From positions 673,001-737,000 of the forward strand of contig BSBM01002103.1 of assembly GCA_027924585.1 (NCBI GenBank): a DNA stretch of 64,000 bases. The letters are read 5' to 3'. Every line of letters begins with the position of its first letter. The first letter of the stretch is position 1. The notes below the pieces were generated by a model that was given only the letters and a program-made list of their open reading frames with translations, searched no databases and was not told the DNA's origin. This document shows positions 54,500 through 64,000 of the stretch, piece after piece. This DNA is from Larix kaempferi. Taxonomy: Eukaryota > Streptophyta > Pinopsida > Pinales > Pinaceae. Position numbers and translations under genes: made by a program.

Positions 54500-57400
54500 G
54501 TATTTTCTACTTCCATAAGTTTTTCCAGATTCTTGAGGGGGTAACTGAGGCAAAGCATCAATCAAAGACATGTATCCTTCTTTGATCGTGTATCATCTAG
54601 AATCTCCCCATCCTTTGTTGTCTCGATCTCTTTTATGGGATGGGGCCATCCCTTGAAGGTTTCTTAGAATACTGATAGAATCCTTCCCAAGGTGCGTTGG
54701 CATCTCAGGAAATTCCCAACCTTTCCAAAATACATCCTCCCTCTAGGATGAGATATCATATAGAGAGTTGAATCCATTCAACATCATCCATATTTTGAGA
54801 TCCTAGAGCTCCATGATTGATTCAAGAGGGGGATCTCCATTTATGTTATCACTCCAAATCTATATATGTTTACCATTTCCTGGGATCCAATAGAGTTTTT
54901 CCTTGATTAGACTTGCATCTTTCTTGCATTGAGCCCAAATTTTTTTTCCCTTACCTTGAAGATCTCCATCCAGGCTTCTCAGTTGATGGTTTTTTATGTA
55001 TTTTGTCTTGATGATTTATTTCCAGTATTCGTTTTTCCCTGAGACCAGTCTCCAAATAAGTTTTGCTCCAAGGGATTTGTTCATAATTCTTAGATCTCTA
55101 ATTTCTAGGCCTCCATGTGCTTTGGCTCCTCTAACTGTCTCCTATTTTATTAAGTGGAAATTTTTGGATGAGGTATTGCCTTCTTTCCAAAGAAACTTTA
55201 TGAGCTCCTTGATTATATTTCTCATTACCCCTGTTGGATCTAAGAAAATGGAGCAAGTGTATATAGGAAGAGAGGATATGACTGATTTTAGGAGAGTTAT
55301 TATGCCCGCTAAATTTAGCCATCTCACTCCCCAGAAGTTTACCTTGTCCTTGATCTTCTGCGTTATGTACTTCCAATCCGAATTCGTTTGGATTTTTTTT
55401 GTAAGTGGTACTCCCAGGTATTTGAAGCTTGTCCAATCGATCTAGAAAGTAAATCCAAAGTGCGTAGAGACAGTTGTGAGCTCCTTGGACGAGTAGTTCC
55501 ATCCATAAATCTTGCATTTTGTTTCCCTAAGCTTTCCTCCCGAAGCGTTGAGGAAGAGGCCCATATATGCTTTGAATCTTTGAGAAATCTGAGGTGAGAC
55601 ACTCCCCAATAGGATGGTGTCATTTGCAAACTGTGCGTGATTGATGAGTGTGACTCCCTAGGCTATAGAGATCCTCGGAATTTCTCCATTGTCGAGCTGA
55701 AGATTCAATTGTCAACTTAGATATTCTGCCACCAATATATAGAGGAAGGGTGAGAGGGGGAACCCTTTCCATGGTCCTCTAGAGGCACTGAAGAAGGAAG
55801 TTGGGCGATCATTGACTAGAGGGGCTATCCAAGGCCACCCAATGCAAGCTTTTATCCAATGAACAAAAATTGTTTGAGAACCCAAATTTCTCCATGATAT
55901 CAAAGAGGAAATTGTGCCTTACCCTGTCGAAAACATTGTCAAGATCTAGCTTGATGGCCATGCTGGCATCCTTGTTTCTCTGACTTGAGTGAATTGCCTC
56001 CTGCACCACTAGGATGTTTTCTAGGATTTATCTCCCTGAGATTATTCCTCCTTGATTAGTTGAGATTGTGCAACACGTTTTTTAGTCTTTGGCTCGATAT
56101 TTTAGTTAGGATCTTATAGGAAGGGTTGCATAGGGAGATTGGTCTGAATCTTTCAACTGAGGTTGGATTTTTCTCTTTTGGGTTCAAGGTAATGAAGGAG
56201 GAGTTGGTTGCTCCACCTTTTCTCTCTATATTTGGTCGAATCGAGCATTCTTTTTAGGTCTCTTTTGATTAAGTTCCAACATCTCCTTTAAAAACTAATG
56301 GGAAAACCATCCGGGCCAGGGGCCTTTTCTAGGTGAAGAGATCAAACTGCTTTATGCACTTCTTCCTCTGAGATTGACTTACAAAGTAGTGTGTTCTCTT
56401 CTTCGAATATGACTTCCGAAATATTTTTACTGAGAGTTCTCACTAGATGGGGGTCCAGATTCCCTTCTTTTGTGTAAATATTTTTGTAAAAGTTTAACAC
56501 TACCCCTTTGATTTCCTGGAACCCTTTAATAGTGTTCCAATCACTATATTTTAGCTTCAAGATTGTATTCCTTCTGTTTATTTCTTTACATTGATTGTGG
56601 AAATATTTTGTATTCTTGTCCCCATCCATTAGCCAAAGACTTCTTGATCTTAGCCTCCATTATTATTCTTCCTTAATTATGAAGTTTTCTATTTTTTGGT
56701 CTAGCTCTCTTTCCTTTTGCAAGAGCTCTTCCTTCACTGAGACCCCTTCCATTTCTTCTTGCAAATTTTTAAGCTCTTCTTGGACTTGTATTTTTCCTTG
56801 CCTTGGGTCGAGGTAGTGTACCTTTACCCATTATTTGAGGGCCTTTTTTACTCTCCTAATCTTGTTTTCCCAAATGTAGTCGAGGGATCCCAACACAAAT
56901 ACTTCCCGAGCCCTTTTTATAACTTCCATCACTCCTTCTGTTTTCAGCTAGAAAGAATTGAAGCTGAAGGGGATAGGCCCAATATTCTCTTCCTTTTGAA
57001 GGGAGAGAAATATGGGCATATGATATGAAATTGCAGACTCAAGGAAGAATTCAGGAGCTAGATAAATAATTATTGATAAGGAGGGCATTACTTACCAGGA
57101 AGCAATCGATCCCAGCTTTAATGTGGCTTGGTCCAACTCTTCTGTTATTCCAAGTGAACTTGTACTCTTGCTTAGGTTTTATATTGATTAAGTTCCAGGT
57201 ACTTTACAAGTCTTCCATATTTTTTCTGAAAGGGTCTTTGACCTTGGAACCTTCTCTTCTTTCCCATTGGGATATGGTTTCGTTGAATTCTCCTGCTATT
57301 ACATCATTCTCCAACAGTCCCATATCTCCTAGATGGTATAGGGAGGTCCAAAAATCCTTTTTTCGATTTGGCTAAGTTAGTCCATACACATTGCAAATTC

Positions 57401-57710
57401 TATATATTTCTCTCGAGGTTTTCTCCTCTAGCTCCACTGATATCTAGTAATGGTGTTCCATAGAAGAGAGGAATTTGCACTGGTGAGTGTCCCACCAAGT
57501 GGCAATGCGCCCTTGGGCACTAAATCCCCTAGAGGCCATGCCACTCCCATTCTTCCATATTTTACTCATTTTCTGGTTGCATATTTCTTTTTCCATTTTT
57601 GTCTCCTGGATCAAAATAATTGAGGCTTTCTCTTGTCTAATCATATTTTTCACTGTTGTTGTTTTTTGCTTTCTACCTAAGCCTCTACAGTTCCACGAGA
57701 CAACTAGCAT
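54500..57710 (-). pseudogene. LINE F ORF2: endonuclease and reverse transcriptase
   Basis: On the minus strand endonuclease begins at 57710 with MLVVSWNCRGLG, then ILIQETKME, FSAQGRIATWWD, NVYGLTQPN-like sequence (about 57370), IAGEFNET and IDRFLVS. RT follows with MDGDKNTKYFH (56629), ISEEEVHKAV, APGPDGFP (about 56315), AIKLDLDNVFDRV (55960), SPFLYILVAEYLS (55712) and the active site reading FAND instead of FADD at 55619-55630. The tail includes KDKVNFWG and a zf-RVT-like approach to about 54500. Multiple frameshifts and stops. It encodes no working enzyme. The order endonuclease-RT is typical of plant L1 LINEs. Confidence 0.9.
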
Positions 57711-59023
57711 TATTTCCTATTGTTGGTTTGGTAGATCATGTCCTTCTTCTCCTCCCCTGCTACTATGAGATATTTTCCTGACGTTGTTAGTTTGATGTGC
57801 TGATCTAAACTGGTTTGTTTACCCGCCACCTTGTCCCTTGCCACTTCTATTTCCCTAATGGTTCTGTTTGGTTTCTTTCCTTTTTGTGGAGGCTCAAGCT
57901 CTTCCTCCCTGCTTTTCGAAGTTTGTTCCAATGTCGCCTTGGATCTAGATCTGGTGACTGATCCTACTAAGTTATTATAGGACTTCAGACTAACTTCCTC
58001 TTAAGCTTGAGAGGGCAGAGTTGGGACATAGTTCTCTTCTTGGCCTATTTCTTGTAAAACTGCTTGAAGGGGTTCTTTCTAGAGAGATATATATCCCTCT
58101 TCCATTTCCTCCTTTTCCTCTTTCAATAGTTCTTGGAACCTATTATCTTGAGGGGAATCATTATTTTCAACTGCCTTCTTGCCTACTATCATTTTTTCTT
58201 CCTTTTGTGCGGACTTGATTCCATCCCTCAGCGTTCTCTTCTTTAGTTTCCTGTTGCTTTTTATTTGTTCAATGTCTTGCAAAGTTCCCATATTCATGAT
58301 AGACTTTACATTTGAAGGTAAGTTGCTCGTAGTATCCCGTCTGAATATGATTCCATCTATCCATGGTCAAGTTGATGGATTTTGGAATGCCTTTCTCCAG
58401 ATCCACTTCCACACATATTCTTGCACAAGATAAAAGGGACGGCTTAGGTTTTGACTTATCTATGCACTTCCCCATAGCATTTCCTATTTCCTTTAGATCC
58501 TCATGACTCAACCAGTGGAGGGGTAGATGCGGGATTTTGATCCATAATGGAACAGTCTTTGGGATGTCCTTCTCTGGATCGAAGGTGACGCTCCACTAGT
58601 TGAGATACATTCCTTGTGTCCCCTTGAAGTAAGGTCCATTTCTAAAGATTAGGTCTTTTTCTTCCTTTCTTTCGAAGAGGAAAACAAAGAAACCTCTCCC
58701 ACATAAATTTTGATTCATGTTTCCTTGGATCAACGACAACCAGTTCTTGTTTATCTAGATCTTAATGATTCGAGGGGATGGCCAGAGACCAGTGAAGTGT
58801 CCCACCATCCATCGCTCTAAGGACACAATTGCCTTATGCTTTGAGCCGAGGTAGGCGATTTTAACATATGGGATAGCGACTCGCTTGAAAAATATGGAGT
58901 CCTTCTCAAAACAGGAATCTTGCACAAGGGATTCATCCACCACCCGATGGAAGCTTCATCCAGAATCCTCCTCCACTCCTCCAGATCGGGGTCCGAGGAG
59001 GGAGGATCCATTGGAAGAAACAA
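57711..59023 (-). pseudogene. LINE F ORF1: DUF4283-type RNA-binding protein with zinc knuckle
   Basis: From 59023 downward: PDLEEWRRILDEASIGWW near the start, then VAIPYVKIAYLGSKHKA, GRGFFVFLFERKEEKD, LIFRNGPYFKG, PKTVPLWIKIPHLPLHWL, GKCIDK, ARICVEVDLEKG and a decayed zinc knuckle CKVYHEYGNFARHC near 58275, followed by a Lys/Glu-rich tail. This is the usual ORF1 of plant L1 elements, which binds the LINE RNA. One frameshift lies near 58945 and further breaks occur after 58270. Confidence 0.85.
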
Positions 59024-60407
59024 AAAACCATAGTAGGGCAGCGAGCTTTCTCATGCACTCTTAGACTCGCTTGGTAAATTTTTTACGGCATGTTGTTACA
59101 GTGGAAATGTCATTAATGCAACCTCCTTGTCCACTTGTTTGGAGGTCTCTTAATTTACATTATTTCCATTCCAAGAGATTCGCGTGTATTCGCCTCATCA
59201 AGATTTATTGCTCTAAGTTAATGTGAATTAATAACGGTTGGATGCGAGCAAAGGGTGATATCGTAATTGAGATTAATTATATTCCAAGAAATTCGATCGC
59301 AGTTGGATCATCAAGATTTATTACTATTTGAGAGTTGGTTGGCACATAGAGGATGAGAGGATGAGTTACTAGAGCTGTTGTATGGGACGTTTTAGTCATT
59401 CGGTGTTCTATTCAATACTTTAATTATCGAGCAAACAAGAAGGTATCCAAAATTTTCTGTAGGTTCTTTATTATGAGTTCATCTAATCAAACAGAGCTGG
59501 GGTTGGAGGCATCTTGACATCTTGTGGATATTAATATGTAAGTGCTTGAACCACATTTCCAAAATTTAAATTATTTGCCTCGTTAGTCAAAATTTAGAGG
59601 ATTTGGCTCAGTTAAGCTTACAAAAGAACAAGAGTTGAGACTATTTGGAACTTATAATTTGTTTTCTTTTGAGTCATAATGGAGAAAGATGAATTTTATT
59701 GGAAATTTGGTTCACAGTGTTCTATAGTTTTGCAAGTGCTCCGAAACCGAACATACAACTGCTCTTCATAAACATGTATGTACATCGACTCTCATGGAAT
59801 ATACTCCACTTGCATAATTTTCTAATTATTTGGTTTCATATGAATGATTTTGGATGTCATAATGAATTATGTCTTAAGCTTGCATTCATTGAATTTTATT
59901 GAGGAATTTTTGGTTATTATATCTTCGTTGCACCTTTGTTGGAGTTCCCATTGTCAATTTGTTTGGGTGCTTGCTCCGTCTCTAGGTTAGACTGAGAATA
60001 GCTCCGTTGAATTTTGCTATATTCCTGTGTATGAATGCTTAACTTTTGTTATCAAGTCGAACTTTAACTTTATTGGGGTTCTCATCATTCCATATTTCAT
60101 TTGCTCTAATGGGTCATGTTTGGAGTTCGAAGTTTAGTCATAGTTATTTCAATTGGGAATTAGGATTATAAATACACACAAGGAATCCATCCTAAAGTGG
60201 ATTAAACCTTGACACCATAGGTTGATGATATTTAGAAACCCTATGTGCACCTTGCAAGGAACTACTACCAGGTAGATGGGAGTCAAATCTTCAACCTATC
60301 AGCAAATTGCAATGAAGTATTGTTAAAAATTTCCATTCCAAATAATAGTCTATGAGAAACATACTTCGCACTTGTATATTTCTCAAACAACCGCTTTCTG
60401 TGAATTT
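59024..60407. other. Non-coding interval
   Basis: Nothing recognised except a diverged duplication of about 117 bp (ATTCCAAGAGATTCG... near 59170 and ATTCCAAGAAATTCG... near 59281, both followed by ATCAAGATTTATT). Confidence 0.45.
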
Positions 60408-60683
60408 TCAATGATCCATAAGGGTGACATTGAAGCGTTGGGGTAGCAGATCTTCATCATCCTCAGACCTATCCATTTCAATGTTATCGTTGTTATAAAT
60501 TTTGACTTCTGTAGTAGCAATGCTAGATTCATCATGTTGTGTCCCATGCCAACCAATACGCTTTCTCTTTTGATGAGATCTATCCCAGTCTTTTGTAATA
60601 TCCCTAATTTGTAAGTTTAACCAATTTGGCCAATTTTTTAACCTTGGACTAGTGAAACCCCAAACTGTCCCAAATGATCCCAA
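60408..60683 (-). CDS. Unrecognised 91-codon ORF
   Basis: A polar frame with Trp-rich start (WGFTSPRLKNWPNWLNLQ), a basic stretch (HQKRKRIGWHGTQHDESS) and an acidic C-terminus (MDRSEDDEDLLPQRF). Composition is protein-like, but no domain, promoter or neighbour supports it. It could be the end of an old element's ORF. Confidence 0.25.
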   Translation of the reverse strand: MGSFGTVWGFTSPRLKNWPNWLNLQIRDITKDWDRSHQKRKRIGWHGTQHDESSIATTEVKIYNNDNIEMDRSEDDEDLLPQRFNVTLMDH

Positions 60684-61904
60684 ATGGTTTCAAATTCTAT
60701 ATGTAGGGACTTAGGAGGATATAAGACAATCTAATACAACCTTTATAAACCCAATAATATGTTATAAACATTCATGGTCTGCAATTTTCAAGGAGGGAAG
60801 AATTGGAACAAAACTAGTCAATGCATTTGTGGAAAACCCCACTAGGTTAGCTACTAATTTGCCTATGAAACACTGTACGTCCTTCCCTAATATTTAGTAT
60901 GAGAATTGGTTCTGTTATAGGACATCAAGGAAAACATTTTTGCAGCACTATATCAGGTTTTAGGGTTAGATAAGTCTCCCAAAGGACAACATCTTCTAAC
61001 TAGGCATACAATTTATGTGAAAATGGTGGACAAGTGAGCATGAATTAATGTTGCAAACTATAGTATCACTTGATGGGTATGAATACAATAATTTGGAAAT
61101 TCATTTAGCTTCATAAGCATATTAAATCATAGGCAACACCTCCATAAAATTCCGATATCAAACTGATACAAAACATGCTACAATCACCATGAGAATATAG
61201 TGAGGAAACTAGCTCGAATATCAATGTTACTTGAAGAAATAGTACATGAAGTGCTTAGTATTTTGAGTTGTGGATCTCATGATCTATCCATTACAGAGCT
61301 ATGCATCCATTAACAAGTTCATAATGTCTAAACAACATCCTTCCATTATCTATATGCAACAAAGAGTGCGCTATCTCACTTTACATGAACATTGAGAGAA
61401 AGATAGTAGAATGAGAGAAGAGAAGAAAGAATGAATATGAACTCGAACTCAGATGGGGGTTGAACCTGCACCAAAACAACTCCATTAAGCTCTGTTGAAA
61501 TGTTTGAATGGCCTCTCCATCAACCAACTTGTATGGGAATCTTGCACCCTCGAAATTGTTTCTAAGGTAGGGAGGATGAACATCCACCGTGCAAGGACAA
61601 GCTTGAAGCTCTCCCAAATTGCAACGATGCAAATGTCAAATGACCAAAATCTACTCAATTCGAATTGGACTCCTTTTAATAACTTTATTTGAATCATTTC
61701 CATCCTTAGAATTCAAATTATCTCCTAATTACTCACGAAATTCTAATTAGTGGGGGTTATGACCCTTCATTGGCCCCACATGACACTTGGCTCATATTTT
61801 TTTCCAACTCCTCCATCAATTCGAACTGGAGAATATTTTGGATTCTTTGGATATGTGTAACTCCTCCCATGCGCCCTCTTGGTCTATTTTTAGCTCTTAC
61901 ATTG
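60684..61904. other. Non-coding interval
   Basis: No domain or repeat recognised. Confidence 0.4.
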
Positions 61905-62005
61905 TCATAGATGTCATAGAATCTGTCATAAGTGTCATAGGTGTCATAGAATCCGTCATAAGTATTATAATGCTTGTCATAGTTGTCATAGAATCTATCA
62001 TTGCC
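61905..62005. repeat. GTCATA minisatellite
   Basis: Repeated words GTCATAGAATCTGTCATAAGT and GTCATAGNTGTCATAG cover about 100 bp. They create a Tyr/Asp-rich frame on the minus strand and an Ile/Val-rich frame on the plus strand, both artefacts of the repeat. Confidence 0.78.
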
Positions 62006-63019
62006 TATTTTTATCCCTATGACTCTTCCTCTTCCTTCATGAATGTTATATCTTCCCTCCAACTCGATTTTGAGGATGGATCCATGTTTAAAGGAGGAAT
62101 ATTCTCTCATGTGGACCCCACATGTCCACTTATGCGCCCCTAAGTCCAACTAGGACCTAATGCCACTTGATTTTGGAGCATTTAACATTTATTCCATAAT
62201 TTATTGGCCTATTTTTCCACCATCAATTTAGAATATTGAATTTTCATGAGAAACTATAGACCTTGGGGTTAAATGTCAATATTTTAATTCTTCCACATAA
62301 CCCTTAGGAATTGGGTAGGCCAATTTAATTATTTATCTGACAATCATTTAATTGGAGACATGACATCTTTGCAGCAATTGTATTTTTAAAACAACCAGGT
62401 TACATATGTTTATCTACTATTGTTTTCCTCTAGTTTTACATTACCCATTAGGAAAAGTGTTCCCTCTAAGATGAATGATGGGATTCTTCTCTGCCATTAG
62501 TCTCTTGCTCTGTTGGTATCTCAGCTATTGTGTAGCACTAAAGGTCTTCATTGGTCAAAAACTCAATTATTTTGACCTTCACTAAACACATGAGTCCAAC
62601 TTTTAACATTATCTAGCATTGAAGGCTTTGAAACAAGTACAACAAAGAATGTGTTAGTCAATAAATCTTCCAATGGGGTTGAATAAACATTGGCATTAGT
62701 TAATCCATTATCATGTGCATACTCTCCATGGGGAAATAAATTTGTCTTAAAATATTCAAATTCAATTGTTAAAAAATCCAATCTAAAATACCATTGGCTA
62801 AACAAGTTGTTGTTTGTTCACTAATAATGATTATTTCCCAATCAACCACATGCATGACTACTTAAAAATTCTAGAATTCCTTTTTGGCCAAAAGAGGCTC
62901 ATTGAAAAATCTATTTGCGATAAAACCAAATGCACAACAACATCACCAAAATGCTAATTGACATTTTCCTCTTCGAAAAATTTTGTATCTCAAGAGGCAG
63001 GTACTTAGCGGCCGTACTA
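62006..63019. other. Non-coding interval
   Basis: Nothing recognised. Confidence 0.4.
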
Positions 63020-64000
63020 CTAATTCCACTTGTTTTATTATAAATTTAATCATTAACATAATAAATTAAATAAATCATATATGTGAACTAGTCATGTTTA
63101 TAACTATTCATTTGACCTACTATTTTATATAGTTTACTAGAGTTTTAACTAGGGAATTTGGGATTTTTTAAACATTAACTTGTATATTTCTTTTTTGGAT
63201 ATAAGCCTATTATGAAGTATTTAAAATTATCAATGATTTTGATTTTACCAATAATTATTGATAGAATTTAGTGATATAATTTTTCGCTAGATTATAATTT
63301 TCCATAATTCAAATTTCATTTTTTATTACAAAATAGATCATCCTCAAATACCCCTTTATGCTCAAATTGTGCAATAATTCTAACAACTCCAAATTAAATT
63401 TCAAGAAAAATGAAAAAAAAAAAATTAGATCACTCTTAAAAGAATACTTAAACCAATGTAGATATGTGTTAAATTTTACATCCAAATATAAAATTGGTTT
63501 ATAATGTTGATTGGGGAATTATTAACTTTAGGTATATAAAAAAATATTACTATTTGGATGTGCCTCTCCTAATATGTGAACCTTGCATTTTCTTGTGGGG
63601 CTAAGAGCATCCTACTTGCTTTTGGGAAACGACCTTTTTTCTAACAACCAAAGAATACAATGTCTACCTACAAAAAATCAATTAGATACAAAATTTGAAA
63701 GGGCATATGCTTCCAAATTTTGAAGGGGTGCTCGAGAGAAGGTATTTTTTTGACATCTAGTTTATATTCCAAGATCATGATTGACATCAATCTTATCACA
63801 TAAAAATACAATCCATCCTTATCACATAAAATGACAATCCATGTGTTGACCATGTGGTTATTGATTCTCTATGGCTTTTGTGTGTAAAGTTTCTTTTTCA
63901 AAGAAATATGTTCTAAGATCATGATTGACATCAATCTTATCACATAAAAATACAATCCATCCTTATCACATAAAATTACAATCCATGTGTTGACCATGTG
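63020..64000 (+). repeat. Dispersed repeat family R1, copy 3 (runs off the window)
   Basis: 63030-63190 and 63490-63900 are collinear with 44030-44240 and 44880-45340 in the same order and strand. The intervening 63190-63490 may be the original middle of the family, which in copy 2 is replaced by a SINE and other DNA. No coding content. Confidence 0.65.
63772..64000. repeat. 144-bp tandem duplication at the window end
   Basis: AGATCATGATTGACATCAAT begins at 63772 and again at 63916, and the copies stay nearly identical to the last base of the window (GTGTTGACCATGTG). Copy number beyond 64000 is unknown. Confidence 0.9.

Noticed and set aside
61757-62149. 130-codon Tyr/Asp-rich frame and its antisense partner
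   Set aside because: Both are created by GTCATA repeats.

Overview
This window looks like repeat-dense, AT-rich nuclear DNA from a seed plant with a large genome. I favour a gymnosperm: the decayed Ty3 elements are old and deeply nested, LINEs with a plant-type ORF1 are present, tRNA-derived SINEs are common, and only one likely host exon appears in 64 kb. The gymnosperm assignment is inference from the type of elements, not from a search.

Bases 1-24,000 are one nest. A Tek/Del-like Ty3 chromovirus (element A, + strand) occupies 1-2439 and 21273 onward. It is interrupted by a second Ty3 element (B, + strand, 2445-21267) with a 5-bp target duplication (AGGAT) and termini TGTTGG...CCAAAA; A's integrase frame resumes exactly when B is removed. 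B carries a multiplied and rearranged 5' LTR, a minus-strand LTR element with a coiled-coil ORF (H, 3904-5591), a nearly complete minus-strand Ty1/copia element (5889-11887), then protease, a gag-like domain, RT, RNase H, integrase, and a sense-strand ORF of about 960 codons between integrase and the 3' LTR. A 283-bp AT-rich insertion sits in the protease/gag-like junction.

Bases 24,959-32,430 hold a decayed L1-type LINE (+) next to a minus-strand Ty3 element D with a tRNA-Asp-like primer site. D's gag is split by a 2.0-kb solo LTR (28190-30195, 5-bp duplication) that contains a 39-bp minisatellite.

Bases 32,430-38,700 are mostly non-coding: AT microsatellites, two tRNA-type SINEs and a 525-bp poly(A) retroposon with a 15-bp duplication. 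At 39,427-39,894 there is a GC-richer ORF with a TATA box and a good splice donor, the only good host-gene candidate. It is followed by a LINE tail with zf-RVT and RNase H domains (40,490-41,356).

Bases 41,750-50,250 contain tandem and inverted LTR fragments, three more SINEs (one with a paralogous empty site next to it), a second copy of the 283-bp element and a protease fragment of another Ty3 element. Bases 51,560-52,530 contain three unrelated minisatellites side by side, the first built from the palindrome ATTCGGCCGAAT. Bases 54,500-59,020 are a minus-strand LINE whose RT active site reads FAND. The remainder is unassigned AT-rich DNA, ending in a dispersed repeat shared with 43,775-45,340.

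Nothing here forms an operon or pathway. The elements are broken by nonsense codons that mostly fit C-to-T change (CAG, CAA, CGA and TGG to stop), as expected for methylated, silenced repeats.
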